This document shows, piece after piece, positions 1 through 9,785 of a stretch of DNA of 38,482 bases (its first letter is position 1; every line of letters begins with the position of its first letter). This stretch comes from Paracoccus sp. (in: a-proteobacteria). GTDB lineage: Bacteria; Pseudomonadota; Alphaproteobacteria; Rhodobacterales; Rhodobacteraceae. The translations under genes and the position numbers were made by a program. The DNA lies in the NCBI RefSeq assembly GCF_030538495.1, contig NZ_JAUNTW010000007.1, positions 1 to 38,482 on the forward strand. Direction: 5' to 3'. The notes below the pieces were generated by a model. The model did not search any database and was not told where the DNA came from. It was given only the letters and a program-made list of their open reading frames with translations.

Positions 1-1939
1 CGCGCATTTCCATATGCAGCGCGTGGCAGAACCACTGGCAATAATACCAGTAAACCCCCGGTTTCGCGGCAACAAAGGTGACCGACGCCGTGGCCATCGG
101 CCCGATTTCCATGGCAACGCCATGTTCGCCCAGCGTCCAGCCATGGGTCAGATCGTCGATGTCATCCAGGTTGGTGATGATGACGGTGACTTCATCGCCT
201 TCGTTCACCTCAAAGCTTTCCAGCGCAAAGTTCGGCGCCTGAGAGGTCATATAGACGCGCACTTTGGTCGGGTCGGCCTCGTCCCGGATCACGCTGTCCT
301 GCCAGCCGTCCAGATCAATGCCATCCGCTTCGGCCTGCGCGCGGGTTTCGGCCCACATCGGATCGTTGCGGTCCCAGATCGACTTGATGATCGGGGTCAT
401 CAGCGATGCGGGAACGGCAATGGCGTCATGGGGTTCGGCAAAGTTCGGGCCGTCATGCACCACCACCATCTGATCGGTGGAAATGTCGATCAACTGGTCG
501 TTTTCCGGTTTCAGCGGGCCGACATTCAGGAACCGGTCTTTGCTGAATTTCGACAGACAGACCAGCCATTTGCCATCCGCATCCAGCGTTTCGCCCAGCG
601 TGGTTTTCAGGTGGCCGGGCTGATAATGCACGTCAACCTTGGATATAATCGGATCGACATTTTCGCCCGCATAGGCGCGAACGGCGCGGTCGATATTCCA
701 TTTCACCACCTGACTGTCCAAAAACAGCGAGGTATAGGCGTTCCCGTCGCCGTCAAAGGCGGTATGAAGCGGCCCCAGACCCAATTCGGGTTGCGCGACA
801 ATCACCGATTCCGGTTCGGCCTCATCCGCGAACACGGCGGCCAGTTTGCGCACGTCAATCACCGACACGGTGGGCGACAATTTCCCGGCGATGCACAGGT
901 GGATTTTATCCGGCGCCATGTTGCAGCCATGCGGGTTATTCGGGATCGGGATGTAACGTGTCAGCCCGGCGGCGTGGTTTTCTTTGCGCCCGTCCAGAAT
1001 TTTGCAGCCGTTCAGTTCGGTGTAATCCCCGGCGGCAATGGCGGCTTCGATCGCCTCGATATTAAAGACGACGACGTGGTCCATTTCAGCGGCCGTCATT
1101 TCCGGCTGCGTCATCCCCATTTCGGAATTATAGCTGGTGGCAAAGGCATATTTGCCTTCGTAATCGGCGTCCACATTGTCCAGATTGCCCGACACCTTGA
1201 TCTGCCATGCGACGGTCATCTGGTCGGTATCAACCGCCGTCATCAGGTTCACATAGGTGCTGACATCGTGCATCGTGGTGCCGTCATTGACCAGCGGTGC
1301 TTCGTCCTCGCCATTGCAGAAAATGTAATTCGACGACGGCACTTTGCGCGGGCGCATCCCGTGCATGGCCTTGGCGTTCGGGATTTCCAGAATCTTGTCG
1401 CATTTCATCACGTCACAGCGCACGCGGGCGACGCGGCTGTTGGCTTTGTCCTGCATGAACAGATACTGGCCGTCATAGCGCCCGTCGGTATAGGACATAT
1501 GGACGTGGTGCAAATCGCCATTGTCGTGGATGCGTTTGCCATTCGCTGCCAAAAAGTTCTTGGTCTTTTCGGTCATCGTGCGTTCATGGATGCGCAGCGA
1601 TTCATTCGTCTGGCCCCAGCCCGTTGCCGAACAGCGGTTAAAGACCGGAACCCGCATCAGTTCGCGCATGGACGGGATGCCCAGGATGCGCATCTCGCCG
1701 GTTTGGCCCGATGACCAGAACCCGTAATAGGTGTCCAGATCGCCCGGCCCGATATGGGGGGCGCTGATCGCGCCGGTTTGCGCGCCGGCTGCCGTGGCGG
1801 CGGCGGTCGCCGCGCCTCCGGTGGCGGCGGCGATGAACGCCTGACGTGCGGTGATCCCACCGCCCAGCAATGCGGCCCCGCCTGCTGTGGCGCCCAGCAG
1901 GCCACGGCGGCTGATGCCTGATTTCAGATCATGCGACAT
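1..1939 (-). CDS. nosZ: Nitrous-oxide reductase NosZ (3' end cut by window edge)
   Basis: Periplasmic multicopper enzyme that reduces N2O to N2, the last step of denitrification. Translation from ATG at 1939 gives [16 protein letters not shown], a twin-arginine (Tat) signal with an SRRGLLG motif, as expected for a protein exported folded with its copper. The seven-bladed propeller with the CuZ histidines follows, then a cupredoxin domain. The CuA motif ([13 protein letters not shown]-x3-C-x3-H-x2-M) lies in the last 40 bases at the window edge. About 646 codons are present. Family members run to about 640-660 residues, so only roughly the last 10-15 residues should be missing. The gene starts 1 nt after the nosR stop, so the two are probably co-transcribed. 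nosDFYLX would be expected further left, outside the window. No frameshift was seen. Identity is very secure. Confidence 0.97.
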   Translation of the reverse strand, partial: MSHDLKSGISRRGLLGATAGGAALLGGGITARQAFIAAATGGAATAAATAAGAQTGAISAPHIGPGDLDTYYGFWSSGQTGEMRILGIPSMRELMRVPVFNRCSATGWGQTNESLRIHERTMTEKTKNFLAANGKRIHDNGDLHHVHMSYTDGRYDGQYLFMQDKANSRVARVRCDVMKCDKILEIPNAKAMHGMRPRKVPSSNYIFCNGEDEAPLVNDGTTMHDVSTYVNLMTAVDTDQMTVAWQIKVSGNLDNVDADYEGKYAFATSYNSEMGMTQPEMTAAEMDHVVVFNIEAIEAAIAAGDYTELNGCKILDGRKENHAAGLTRYIPIPNNPHGCNMAPDKIHLCIAGKLSPTVSVIDVRKLAAVFADEAEPESVIVAQPELGLGPLHTAFDGDGNAYTSLFLDSQVVKWNIDRAVRAYAGENVDPIISKVDVHYQPGHLKTTLGETLDADGKWLVCLSKFSKDRFLNVGPLKPENDQLIDISTDQMVVVHDGPNFAEPHDAIAVPASLMTPIIKSIWDRNDPMWAETRAQAEADGIDLDGWQDSVIRDEADPTKVRVYMTSQAPNFALESFEVNEGDEVTVIITNLDDIDDLTHGWTLGEHGVAMEIGPMATASVTFVAAKPGVYWYYCQWFCHALHMEMR

Positions 1940-1940
1940 T

Positions 1941-4121
1941 TCAAGCCTCTTTCGTTTTCAGGTTAGGGTGATTGGACAGTCCCGACCGCAAATCGGGCAT
2001 AGCCGAGGCGGCAATTTTTTCCCGCCGTTTCAGTTGTTTGATGACAACCGGGCATTTGGTTTTCGAATGATACAGAACCTGGCAATGCATACAGTTCAGA
2101 CATTCATTCGGGTTGATCGGGCCTTCGGGATGGATGGCCTGAACGAAACATTCATTGCCGCAGGTCTGGCACGGATTGCCGCATTCTTTGTATCGTTTGA
2201 GCCAGTCGAACATGCGGATGCGCGCCGGGATCGCCAGTGCCGCGCCCAAGGGACACAGATACCGGCAATAAAACCGTTCGATGAACAGCCCCGCCAGCAG
2301 CAGCACCCCGACATAGAGGACAAAGGGCCACGCACGGTCAAAGTTCAGGATGATGGCGGTTTTGAACGGCTCAACCTCGGCCAGATGTTCGGCGCGGTCC
2401 AGACTCATCAGCGACACACCGAACAGGCCCAGAAAGATAATGTATTTCAAAGCCCAGGCGCGTTCATGGATAAACCACGGCACGGTGATCTGCGGCACGC
2501 GCAGTTTGCGCGCGATCTGGTTGGTCAGTTCCTGCAACGCGCCAAACGGACACAGCCACCCGCAATAGGCCCCGCGCCCCCAGAAAATCAGCGCCGCCGC
2601 CACGCTGAACCACAGAATAAAGGTCAGCGGGTCCAGCATGAACGCCTGCCATGAAAACCCGTCGCGCAGGGACGCAAACAGCGCCAGAATATTGACCACG
2701 GACAGTTGCGCGTTCCACATCCAGCCCAGCACAACCAGCGTCAGGGTCAGGAACGACAGCCGGAATATCCGCACCGCGCGTTCGGACCGCGACAGATATT
2801 CCTGAAAGAAAAACGCCGCCGTCAGCACGCCCAGCATCACCGCCAGCACCGCGATTTGCGGGCGTTTGCTGTCCCAGACCCGTTGCCACAGCGCGGTTTG
2901 CGCGGCGGTTTCGTCCAGATCGGGCGCGGTCACCACCGGGGGCGGGGCGGGGATCGGCTCCAGATAGCGATCCGCCAGTTGATAGCCCAAATCCCAGGTC
3001 AGAAACGCCTTTTCCAGTGCCGACACATCGCGATGCACCAGCAATTGAATACGGAACGGGCGCGTGGGGTCAAAACCGCTGTCGGCGGGGATGCGGAACA
3101 GGTCGGTTTCGGCAAAAGCCGGCGCGTCGGTCGGCGCAACGGATGTGCGGCGATGCTGGCGGTCGCGGAACCGCACCGAAATATCGTCCTGAATCAACTG
3201 GATGCGGTCAAAGATGCCGCCCCGGACATAGCCCGACCCTTTGAACGAATACATCCCCAGACCGGCAATGGCGATTGCGTGGTCGCCATCCGCCAGCCAG
3301 CTTTCGACATTGGCGTATTCGGCGGGGCCAAGGATGGGACGCCCGATGTCGGGGATGCTGACCAGTGCCGCCTGCATGTCGATGAACACCGCGTCATCAT
3401 CGGCGGTCAGGGGGCGTTGCCCCGCGCGCAGATCGGTATGGGCGGCAAAGGCCTCGTTCACCTCGGCCACGGTCAGGGTCAGGCGGCGGATGGTGCCGTC
3501 ACCGATGCCTTGGTCCCAGCTGGTGATCGGCTCGGCGGCGGTGCGCAGGCGCTGCGTGGGGGCGGCATCCTGTTCCGCGCTCAGCCCGGCCAGACCCAAG
3601 GCCCGCGCCACACGCAGCCCCGCGCGGATGATGTTGTCGTCAATCACCATCACCGTGACCGTCGCGCCGGAAATGATGTTCAGATCGCGCGTGGACTGCG
3701 CCGCCGCCGCTGCGACCAGATCCATACCGACATAGTCCGCGACCATGGCATTGATGCGCGAATCGGGAATCCCAATCAGAACAATGGGTTCGGAATGTTT
3801 GACCAGCCGCAGCCCGATCACACGCGCGTCGCGGTCAATCGCGACCATGGTGTGAATGGGTTTGCCCGAATATCCGGTCGTGCCGACGAAATCGCTGGTG
3901 ATAAACGCCCAGCCCAGCGTTTCGTCCCCGCGCATGACGGGCGCGACGGCCAGATCGTCGCGCATCGGGCCGAAACGGTCGGCCCCCGCCACCAGTTCAG
4001 CCGCCGGAACATCGGTCAGAAACTGCGGCAGCACCGGCGTTTGCGCGCGCAGAGGCAGCGCCGCCAGCACCGTGACCAGCATCAGAACCAAAACCGCGCC
4101 TATGCCTGATCGGCCCATCAT
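1941..4121 (-). CDS. nosR: NosR, membrane FMN/Fe-S protein needed for N2O reduction
   Basis: Membrane-bound flavin and iron-sulfur protein needed for nosZ expression and for supplying electrons to NosZ. From ATG 4121 (ATG 4118 is equally possible) the product has about 726 residues. An N-terminal membrane/signal segment is followed by a periplasmic FMN-binding domain with the SGAT motif (Thr near residue 154 is the expected covalent flavin site). Several membrane helices carry two CX3CP motifs (CGWLCP near 520, CRYLCP near 619). The C-terminus is ferredoxin-like, with two cysteine clusters (CGNPCQTC and CLNCMHC). The frame is open back to 4217, but those extra residues resemble no signal sequence, and the FNR/Nnr-type box at 4192-4205 lies about 77 bp before the chosen start. 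The paralogue NirI has the same architecture; direct linkage to nosZ argues for NosR. Confidence 0.95.
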   Translation of the reverse strand: MMGRSGIGAVLVLMLVTVLAALPLRAQTPVLPQFLTDVPAAELVAGADRFGPMRDDLAVAPVMRGDETLGWAFITSDFVGTTGYSGKPIHTMVAIDRDARVIGLRLVKHSEPIVLIGIPDSRINAMVADYVGMDLVAAAAAQSTRDLNIISGATVTVMVIDDNIIRAGLRVARALGLAGLSAEQDAAPTQRLRTAAEPITSWDQGIGDGTIRRLTLTVAEVNEAFAAHTDLRAGQRPLTADDDAVFIDMQAALVSIPDIGRPILGPAEYANVESWLADGDHAIAIAGLGMYSFKGSGYVRGGIFDRIQLIQDDISVRFRDRQHRRTSVAPTDAPAFAETDLFRIPADSGFDPTRPFRIQLLVHRDVSALEKAFLTWDLGYQLADRYLEPIPAPPPVVTAPDLDETAAQTALWQRVWDSKRPQIAVLAVMLGVLTAAFFFQEYLSRSERAVRIFRLSFLTLTLVVLGWMWNAQLSVVNILALFASLRDGFSWQAFMLDPLTFILWFSVAAALIFWGRGAYCGWLCPFGALQELTNQIARKLRVPQITVPWFIHERAWALKYIIFLGLFGVSLMSLDRAEHLAEVEPFKTAIILNFDRAWPFVLYVGVLLLAGLFIERFYCRYLCPLGAALAIPARIRMFDWLKRYKECGNPCQTCGNECFVQAIHPEGPINPNECLNCMHCQVLYHSKTKCPVVIKQLKRREKIAASAMPDLRSGLSNHPNLKTKEA

Positions 4122-4191
4122 TCGTATTCCCGTATATGGCCAAGGATTTGGCGATACGGACACAACCTGATGCCGCGCGGGGACGGTTTCC

Positions 4192-4205
4192 TTGACGAAA
4201 CTCAA
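4192..4205 (-). promoter_or_regulatory. FNR/Nnr-type box upstream of nosR
   Basis: The 14-bp site reads TTGACGAAACTCAA on the plus strand, that is TTGAG-N4-GTCAA read towards nosR. It fits the TTGAN-N4-NTCAA pattern of FNR/Dnr/Nnr regulators. Its centre lies about 77 bp before the nosR start, a usual distance for an activator site near -41.5 of a promoter. Binding is inferred. Confidence 0.7.
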
Positions 4206-4229
4206 GCCCCTGCGCATTTCTGATCTTTG

Positions 4230-4928
4230 TTAATTTTTGGACCAGGACAGGCTGGGGTCTTCGGCGACGAAATCCATCAGCGCGGCGCGGTCGCTGATAA
4301 AGGCATTGGCCCCGTCGATCCGCACGCCATGATCGCGCAACCGGCGAAAGGCGCGCGACAGGCTTTCGGGTTTCATGCCCAGCCGCCCGGCGATCAGCAC
4401 TTTGTTATAGGGCAGTTCGATGGCGGCGGCATCGTCCTGTTCATTGGACAGGTCCAACAGAAATTCCGCCACACGCTGCGCGCCCGACCGCGCCTTAAGC
4501 TGTTCGATATCGACCACGAATTCCTGCAATTTCAGAAAGCAGTTGCTTAACATCGCATGGGTGACGCGGGGTTCGGTGTCGATCATATGGCGCAATCGTC
4601 CGGCATCCAGACGAATCAGGATGGCGGCGGTCGCGGCCTCGGCCGAGACGGGATAGGGGGTGCCGCGAATGGCTGCGGCCTCGGCAAAGCTGTCGCCGCG
4701 GGTTTTGACGGACACGACCGCCTCGGCCCCGCTGGCGGTCAGGCGATACAGTTTGACCCAGCCCCGCGCGATCATAAACACGCTGTCCGACGGTTCACCC
4801 TGCACAAAAATCGTTTCGCCTTGGGACACCTCGCGGATCGAACAAAAGCTGGCGATGCGGTCAATCAACCCTGCCGGCAGTTTTGAAAACAGGACAGAGT
4901 GGCGCAGAATATCAGTGATCGCAGTCAT
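4230..4928 (-). CDS. nnr: Nnr/Dnr-type CRP/FNR-family transcriptional regulator of denitrification
   Basis: Product of 232 residues from ATG 4928 (ATG 4943 would add five residues; neither has a strong ribosome-binding site). It has an N-terminal cyclic-nucleotide-binding-like beta barrel (about residues 15-120), a dimerisation helix and a C-terminal winged helix. In the recognition helix, PESLSRAFRRL carries the E-x2-S-R pattern of FNR-class proteins that read TTGA half-sites. The N-terminal cysteines of an oxygen-sensing 4Fe-4S FNR are absent, so this is an NO-responsive Nnr/DnrD-type protein rather than a true FNR. Heme-based NO sensing is known for Dnr and is only inferred here. The gene sits between nosRZ and the divergent nnrS, with a site of its own class at 4983-4996, so autoregulation is possible. 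The family is certain; the exact name is likely. Confidence 0.88.
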   Translation of the reverse strand: MTAITDILRHSVLFSKLPAGLIDRIASFCSIREVSQGETIFVQGEPSDSVFMIARGWVKLYRLTASGAEAVVSVKTRGDSFAEAAAIRGTPYPVSAEAATAAILIRLDAGRLRHMIDTEPRVTHAMLSNCFLKLQEFVVDIEQLKARSGAQRVAEFLLDLSNEQDDAAAIELPYNKVLIAGRLGMKPESLSRAFRRLRDHGVRIDGANAFISDRAALMDFVAEDPSLSWSKN

Positions 4929-4982
4929 AAGGGGTCCGTTCATTTTAAGGCTGCGTTCTAACAGCTGATGACCAGAGCGGAC

Positions 4983-4996
4983 CTGACCAAAGTCAA
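4983..4996. promoter_or_regulatory. FNR/Nnr-type box between nnr and nnrS
   Basis: The site CTGACCAAAGTCAA has one perfect GTCAA half and one CTGAC half (one mismatch to TTGAC) around a 4-bp spacer. Its centre is about 92 bp before nnrS and about 62 bp before the chosen nnr start, so it could serve either divergent gene or both. It is the only good match in this 153-bp gap. Confidence 0.6.
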
Positions 4997-5081
4997 CGCC
5001 ATGCACAAAAAAACCGCGCAGACTGCGGCATAAACGCGTTTTGGGCAATAATTTCAACCTGCGGATGGAACTGAGGGCGTC

Positions 5082-6257
5082 ATGGCCACAACGGCACAAT
5101 TGATCCGGGGCTGGTCCGGGCCTGCATTGCTGGCGGGCGGGTTCCGGCCGTTTTTCCTGATGGGCGCGGTTTGGGCCGGATTCGCGATGATCTGGTGGCT
5201 GTTGATGCTGGCTGGGCGTGCGCCGATGCCGGGGGTGCTGATGGGCGCGGATTGGCACGCCCATGCGATGATCTTTGGCTATGGCGGGGCGGTTGTGGCG
5301 GGGTTTTTGCTGACCGCTATTCCCAACTGGACGGGGCGGTTGCCGGTGGCGGGCGGACCTCTGGCGGGGTTGGCGGGGCTGTGGCTGGCGGGGCGGATCG
5401 CGACAACCGCAGCTGTGGCCGCGCCGGTCGTGGTGGCGGTGCTGGATCTGGCGATGCCGGTGGTGCTGCTGGCGCTGATGGCGCGCGAGATCGCCACGGG
5501 GAAAAACTGGCGCAACCTGCCGGTGCTGGGAATTTGCGGGCTGTTTGCGGCCGGGCAGGCGCTGTTTCACATCCACGGGCCGGGTGCGGCGCAGGGCGCG
5601 GGGCTGAGGCTGTCTCTGGCCGCTTTGGTCATGCTGATGGCGCTGATCGGCGGGCGGATCATCCCGTCCTTTACCCGCAATTGGCTGGTGAAACAGGGGG
5701 GTGCGTCGCTGCCCGCGCCGATGGACCGGCTGGATAAGGCCGCGTTGATCGTCACAGCGGTTGCGCTGATCGCCTTTGTCGCGTGGCCCGGTGGGGCCGC
5801 CGTGCCGCTGGCCTTGGCCGGGGCGGCGCTGCTGGCGCGGCTGTCACGCTGGCGCGGATGGGCCACGCGGTCGCAACCGCTGCTGTGGGTGCTGCATCTG
5901 GGCTATGCGTGGGTGGCGCTTGGGTTTTTCACCGCTGCGGCGGCGGGGGCGGGGCTGATGGCCGCGTCCGGCGCGCTGCATGGCTGGATGGCGGGCGCGG
6001 TCGGAGTGATGACCTTGGCCGTCATGGCGCGCGCCAGTCTGGGCCATACCGGGCGCGATCTGGCGGCGGGGCCGGGGCTGGTGGGGGTGTTTGCCGCCAT
6101 CAACATCGCGGCGCTGTTGCGGGTCGCGGCGGCGATCTGGCCGGGGGCTGTGGGGCTGTTGCACGCGGCGGGGACGGCGTGGATCATCGCCTTTGCGGGC
6201 TTTGCCCTGATGTTCTGGCCGGTGCTGACCCGGCCCCGGCTTGCGTCACGCGGCTGA
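5082..6257 (+). CDS. nnrS: NnrS family polytopic membrane heme-copper protein
   Basis: NnrS is a heme- and copper-containing integral membrane protein linked to NO metabolism and nitrosative-stress tolerance in denitrifiers; its exact biochemical role is unsettled. The product has 391 residues, is strongly hydrophobic throughout and should form about twelve helices. Typical family features are the opening GFRPFFL segment, the W-H-A-H-x-M-I-F-G-Y motif around residues 64-73 with candidate metal-ligand histidines, and a G-R-I-I-P-x-F-T-R motif mid-protein. The ATG is preceded by GAGGG at good spacing. It runs divergently from nnr, and its last 12 nt overlap the end of norF on the opposite strand. 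Confidence 0.93.
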   Translation: MATTAQLIRGWSGPALLAGGFRPFFLMGAVWAGFAMIWWLLMLAGRAPMPGVLMGADWHAHAMIFGYGGAVVAGFLLTAIPNWTGRLPVAGGPLAGLAGLWLAGRIATTAAVAAPVVVAVLDLAMPVVLLALMAREIATGKNWRNLPVLGICGLFAAGQALFHIHGPGAAQGAGLRLSLAALVMLMALIGGRIIPSFTRNWLVKQGGASLPAPMDRLDKAALIVTAVALIAFVAWPGGAAVPLALAGAALLARLSRWRGWATRSQPLLWVLHLGYAWVALGFFTAAAAGAGLMAASGALHGWMAGAVGVMTLAVMARASLGHTGRDLAAGPGLVGVFAAINIAALLRVAAAIWPGAVGLLHAAGTAWIIAFAGFALMFWPVLTRPRLASRG

Positions 6258-6494
6258 CCACAGCGCCGCCGCCAGCAGCAGGAACAGCGCCAGCCCGATG
6301 TCAAAGCCACGCCGCATCGCGGGCGCGTGGTCCAGTTCCAGATAAGCGCCCAGCACCACCCGCGCCTTGATCCACGCGCAGATCAGGATCACCACCATCT
6401 GCGCGCCCGGCGGCAGGGGCGACAGCGCCGCCACGGTCGCCGCGCCCGATGCGCCAATCAGGATCAGCCATGCGCGGATCAAGGGGTTGGTCAT
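6246..6494 (-). CDS. norF: NorF, small membrane protein of the nor operon
   Basis: An 82-residue, very hydrophobic protein with three likely membrane helices. It has the LICAWIKARVVLGAYLELDH segment typical of NorF and of the related cytochrome-oxidase subunit IV-like proteins (COX4_pro). NorF is needed for full NO reductase activity in Paracoccus but is not a core subunit. It starts 5 nt after the norE stop, and is last in the norCBQDEF order. Its 3' end overlaps the convergent nnrS by 12 nt, leaving no room for a terminator between them. Confidence 0.88.
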   Translation of the reverse strand: MTNPLIRAWLILIGASGAATVAALSPLPPGAQMVVILICAWIKARVVLGAYLELDHAPAMRRGFDIGLALFLLLAAALWSAA

Positions 6495-6499
6495 CACGA

Positions 6500-7021
6500 T
6501 CACCGCAGCAGGTAAATGATGGGAAACAGCACGATCCAGACCAGATCGACCATATGCCAGAACTGCGCGCCCGCCTGCACCTGTGCGGGACGGCAGGTGA
6601 TGGCGCACAGCCCCAGAATCACCACTCCGGCAATCACATGCGCGGCGTGAAAGCCGGTCAGCAGGTAATAGAACATGAAAAACGCGCTGTCGCCGGATGG
6701 CGTGTCGGCGTATTCCATGCCCTTGAGCACCAAAAACACCACGCCCAACAGCGCCGCGCCCGCCAGCATCGCGCGGCACCGCCGCCGTGCGCCCGCCTGC
6801 GCCGCGTGCAGCGCAAGCGCGGCCAGCAGTCCCGATGTAACCAGCACGACCGTATTCACCCCCGCCGATGCGCGGTGCAACTGATCCTGCGCCAATGCGA
6901 AGCCCAGCGGGTCGGTGATCCGCACCGCCAGAAAGGCCGTCAGACCGGCGGCAAACACCGCCAGTTCCGACAGGATCAGAACCCACATCATCAGATCGCC
7001 GGGCAGGGCGCGCGTGGTCAT
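6500..7021 (-). CDS. norE: NorE, cytochrome-oxidase subunit III-like protein
   Basis: A 173-residue membrane protein of the heme-copper oxidase subunit III family with about five helices. It carries the LLTGFHAAHVIAG motif that marks this family and a C-terminal FWHMVDLVWIVLFPIIYL helix. It is an accessory protein for NO reductase and not part of the isolated NorBC complex. The start codon overlaps the norD stop in an ATGA arrangement, so translation is likely coupled to norD. It is shorter than true CoxC (about 260 residues), as usual for NorE. Confidence 0.93.
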   Translation of the reverse strand: MTTRALPGDLMMWVLILSELAVFAAGLTAFLAVRITDPLGFALAQDQLHRASAGVNTVVLVTSGLLAALALHAAQAGARRRCRAMLAGAALLGVVFLVLKGMEYADTPSGDSAFFMFYYLLTGFHAAHVIAGVVILGLCAITCRPAQVQAGAQFWHMVDLVWIVLFPIIYLLR

Positions 7022-8973
7022 CGCCCGACCAACTGGCGATAGATGTGCGGCAGCGCCGTGGTCAGTTGGTTCGGATCGGGAAACAGCGCAAATCCCCCCT
7101 GACCAAAGATGCGCGGGAACCAGCTTTTGCCGTCGCGGTCCACGGTGATTCCGAACACGGAATGACCGGCGCGGCGCGCTTCGCGGATGGCGCGGGCGCT
7201 GTCCTCGATGCCGTGGCGGCCTTCGTAATGGTCCAGATCATTGGGTTTGCCGTCGGTGATGACCAACAGCAACCGGCGGTGACTGCCTTGGCTGGCCAAG
7301 CCTGCGGATGCGTGCCGCAGCCCCGCGCCCAACCGAGTGTAAAACTGCGGGCGCAGCGCGGCGACGCGCTGTTCCACCACGCGCGACATGGGTTCGTCGA
7401 AGTTTTTGCAATTCGACACATAGACCCGTTCGCGGCGCAGCGATGAAAAGGCGTTCAGCGCAAAGCGATCCCCGCAGGCGTGCAGCCCCCAACAGAGCGC
7501 CGTCAGCGCCTCGCGTTCGATGTCGATGACGGCGCGGCCTGTGACCGCGCTTTCGGTGGAACGCGACACGTCCAGCAGGATCGACACGGCCAGATCGCGT
7601 GCCATCGGGCGCGATTGCCGCCAGATGCGGTCGTTATCTTCGCCCATGGCGGCCAAATCCCCGGCGGCGCGCACGGCCAGTTCGGTGTCCAGATCCTCGC
7701 CGTCCCGGTGGCCGGTGGTGGTGATGCGGCCGGGGCGCAGGGCCTCGAACTGGCGGCGGACGGCGCGGATGCGGCGCGCCGCAGCGGGGTCGCGGATCAG
7801 GTCCGATTCGGGCGCGGGTTCGGGGCGCGATTCCAACACGCGGACATGGGCGGGCAGATAGACCCCGCGCCGCGCGTCCCATTCGGGATAGATATGCACA
7901 CCGGCAAGGCGTTCGCGGTCGGCGTCTTCGGGCGACAGGTCCAGATGCAGTTTCAGCCGCGTGGCCGGAGCCTTGGACAACTGGCCCAGATTCAGTTCGT
8001 CCTGATCGTCGGCGGCCTTTTTCGCGTCGTCCAGATCGTCATCTTCGACGCGGCGGTTGAGGTTCAGAAATTCGGCCCATGACAGGATCGCTTCGAATTT
8101 ATGCAAGATCAGGCTGTCGCGGCGTTCGGCCTGATCGGTCTGGCGACGGCGCGCGCGCATCATTTTGCCGTCCTGGCCTTCTTCGGGCGGGCCGTCGGTG
8201 TCGCGGGTTTCGACCTGATCGGCGGCGGATATCTGCACCGCGTCGGGCATGACCCAGATTTCCACCGGGCGCAGCGGTCGGTATCCATGCGGCGCGCGTG
8301 CGTCCAATGCGGATGCGTCCCCCGCCCGCGCGGCATTGATGCGGGCCAGAACCTGCGCGGCGTCCGGCGTCAGATCGGCGGGATCGCCCAGCAGGTGACG
8401 GATGACCTGTTCGATGGCGGATTCGGTGGCGGGCAGGCGCGGCGCGCGGCGACGGGCCAGCGACAGCGCCGACAATTCGGCATAAAGCCGCGCCAGACCC
8501 GGCGCCTGTCCCAGCGTCAGATCAACCGCCCGCAGCGCCCCGGCAATCTGCGCCAGATCGCGCGATAACGGATCATCGCCCGGCGCCTGTGGCGGGCTGT
8601 CCTGCCCCACGGCCACCGACATGGCGGTCAGCCACAGATAGGCCGCGCCATTGGCCGCCGCGTCGGGAAACAGCGCCAGCGTTTCGGGCAGGCGCAGAAC
8701 CTCGCCGTCGAAGGTGGCGCGGGGCAGGGCCTCGGCCTCGGTCGCAAGGCGGCGGCGGAATGACAGGCGGTGACGGGCGGCCACATCGCGGGCCGCGCGC
8801 ATATCCACGCTGTGATCGCCGCCCAAGCCGCGATAAAACACCCCCAGCCGCCCCATCACCTGCGGCAGCGTCACCGCCGCATCAGGAAAGACCGGCGGCG
8901 CGTCCCATCGGCTGGCCATGTTGTGCCACAGCTTGCCGATGGTTTCTTCGGGTTCCCACGGTTCAAAGCCCAT
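7018..8973 (-). CDS. norD: NorD, von Willebrand A-domain activation protein for NO reductase
   Basis: A 651-residue soluble protein required, with the ATPase NorQ, to mature NO reductase, by analogy with the CbbQ/CbbO and MoxR/vWA chaperone pairs (probably insertion of the non-heme iron FeB; inferred from family work). The first two thirds are helical with no clear named domain and contain a charged linker rich in Asp/Glu/Lys. The last 190 residues form a vWA domain with the MIDAS motif DVSRS at about 468-472, and a TDGKPND segment near 573 completes the metal site. It lies 5 nt downstream of norQ and overlaps norE by 4 nt. Confidence 0.95.
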   Translation of the reverse strand: MGFEPWEPEETIGKLWHNMASRWDAPPVFPDAAVTLPQVMGRLGVFYRGLGGDHSVDMRAARDVAARHRLSFRRRLATEAEALPRATFDGEVLRLPETLALFPDAAANGAAYLWLTAMSVAVGQDSPPQAPGDDPLSRDLAQIAGALRAVDLTLGQAPGLARLYAELSALSLARRRAPRLPATESAIEQVIRHLLGDPADLTPDAAQVLARINAARAGDASALDARAPHGYRPLRPVEIWVMPDAVQISAADQVETRDTDGPPEEGQDGKMMRARRRQTDQAERRDSLILHKFEAILSWAEFLNLNRRVEDDDLDDAKKAADDQDELNLGQLSKAPATRLKLHLDLSPEDADRERLAGVHIYPEWDARRGVYLPAHVRVLESRPEPAPESDLIRDPAAARRIRAVRRQFEALRPGRITTTGHRDGEDLDTELAVRAAGDLAAMGEDNDRIWRQSRPMARDLAVSILLDVSRSTESAVTGRAVIDIEREALTALCWGLHACGDRFALNAFSSLRRERVYVSNCKNFDEPMSRVVEQRVAALRPQFYTRLGAGLRHASAGLASQGSHRRLLLVITDGKPNDLDHYEGRHGIEDSARAIREARRAGHSVFGITVDRDGKSWFPRIFGQGGFALFPDPNQLTTALPHIYRQLVGR

Positions 8974-8978
8974 GCGCG

Positions 8979-9782
8979 TCAGCCAAACACCGCGCTGACC
9001 AGATCCGACAGTCCGCGTTTTACATCGGCGTCATCGGTCAGCGGTTCGATCATCGCGGCGGAAATGGCGCGGTCCAGCGACATGCCGCCCGCAATCAGCG
9101 TCGCGGCATAGACGACCAGACGGGTGGACACGCCTTCTTCCAGGTCTTGACCGCGCAGGGCGCGCAGTTTTCCGGCCAGCCGCACCAGTTGCGCGGCGCG
9201 GTCGCGGTCCAGCCCGCTTTCCTGCATCACAACATCGGTTTCCAAAGCGGGCGCGGGAAAGTCAAACTCCATGGCCAGAAAGCGTTGCCGGGTAGACGGT
9301 TTCAGCGTTTTCAGGATGTTCTGATAACCGGGGTTATAGGATGCGACCAACATAAAGCCCGGCGCGGCGGCGATTTCTTCGCCGGTGCGGTCGATGGGCA
9401 GGATGCGGCGGTCATCGGTCAGCGGGTGCAGCACGACGGTGACGTCCTTCCGGGCCTCGACCACCTCGTCCAGATAACAGATCGCGCCTTCGCGGACCGC
9501 GCGGGTCAGCGGGCCATCGACCCAGACGGTTTCGCCGCCTTTCAGCAGGTAACGCCCGATCAGATCCGCCGCCGACAGGTCGTCATGGCAGGCCACGGTG
9601 TAAAGCTTACGCCCCAGACGGGCGGCCATATGGGCAACAAAGCGGGTCTTGCCGACGCCGGTCGGCCCTTTCAGCAGGACCGGCAGGTCATGACGGGCGG
9701 CGGATTCGAAGATCCCGATCTCGTCGCCTTGCGGAAGGTAGAAGGGGGCTTGCGCCCCCTCCGTGTCGATATGCGCGTTCAT
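8979..9782 (-). CDS. norQ: NorQ, MoxR-type AAA+ ATPase for NO reductase maturation
   Basis: A 267-residue AAA+ ATPase of the MoxR/CbbQ/NirQ class that acts with NorD in activating NO reductase. Walker A is GPTGVGKT at 39-46. Walker B is in AICYLDEVVEARKD. Sensor 1 is the ASYNPGYQN segment, and the usual PSTRQRF arginine stretch follows. Length is normal for the family (about 260-270). The gene begins 3 nt after the norB stop. The name NirQ is used for the same family when it sits beside nir genes; its place between norB and norD supports NorQ. Confidence 0.95.
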   Translation of the reverse strand: MNAHIDTEGAQAPFYLPQGDEIGIFESAARHDLPVLLKGPTGVGKTRFVAHMAARLGRKLYTVACHDDLSAADLIGRYLLKGGETVWVDGPLTRAVREGAICYLDEVVEARKDVTVVLHPLTDDRRILPIDRTGEEIAAAPGFMLVASYNPGYQNILKTLKPSTRQRFLAMEFDFPAPALETDVVMQESGLDRDRAAQLVRLAGKLRALRGQDLEEGVSTRLVVYAATLIAGGMSLDRAISAAMIEPLTDDADVKRGLSDLVSAVFG

Positions 9783-9785
9783 GGC

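Noticed and set aside
14..1714. Plus-strand open frame of 566 codons opposite nosZ
   Set aside because: It is antisense to a clear NosZ reading frame, its translation is His/Arg/Val-rich with no recognisable domain, and such long antisense frames are expected in GC-rich DNA.
1941..4121. NirI instead of NosR
   Set aside because: NirI and NosR share architecture, but the gene lies 1 nt before nosZ and 7.7 kb from nirS, on the opposite strand to nirS.
4230..4928. Oxygen-sensing FNR with a 4Fe-4S cluster
   Set aside because: The N-terminal cysteine motif is missing; only isolated Cys residues occur in the protein.
5043..5058. Second FNR-like site before nnrS (TTGGGCAATAATTTCAA region)
   Set aside because: The half-sites do not fit the 5-4-5 spacing and one half lacks the A of TTGA.
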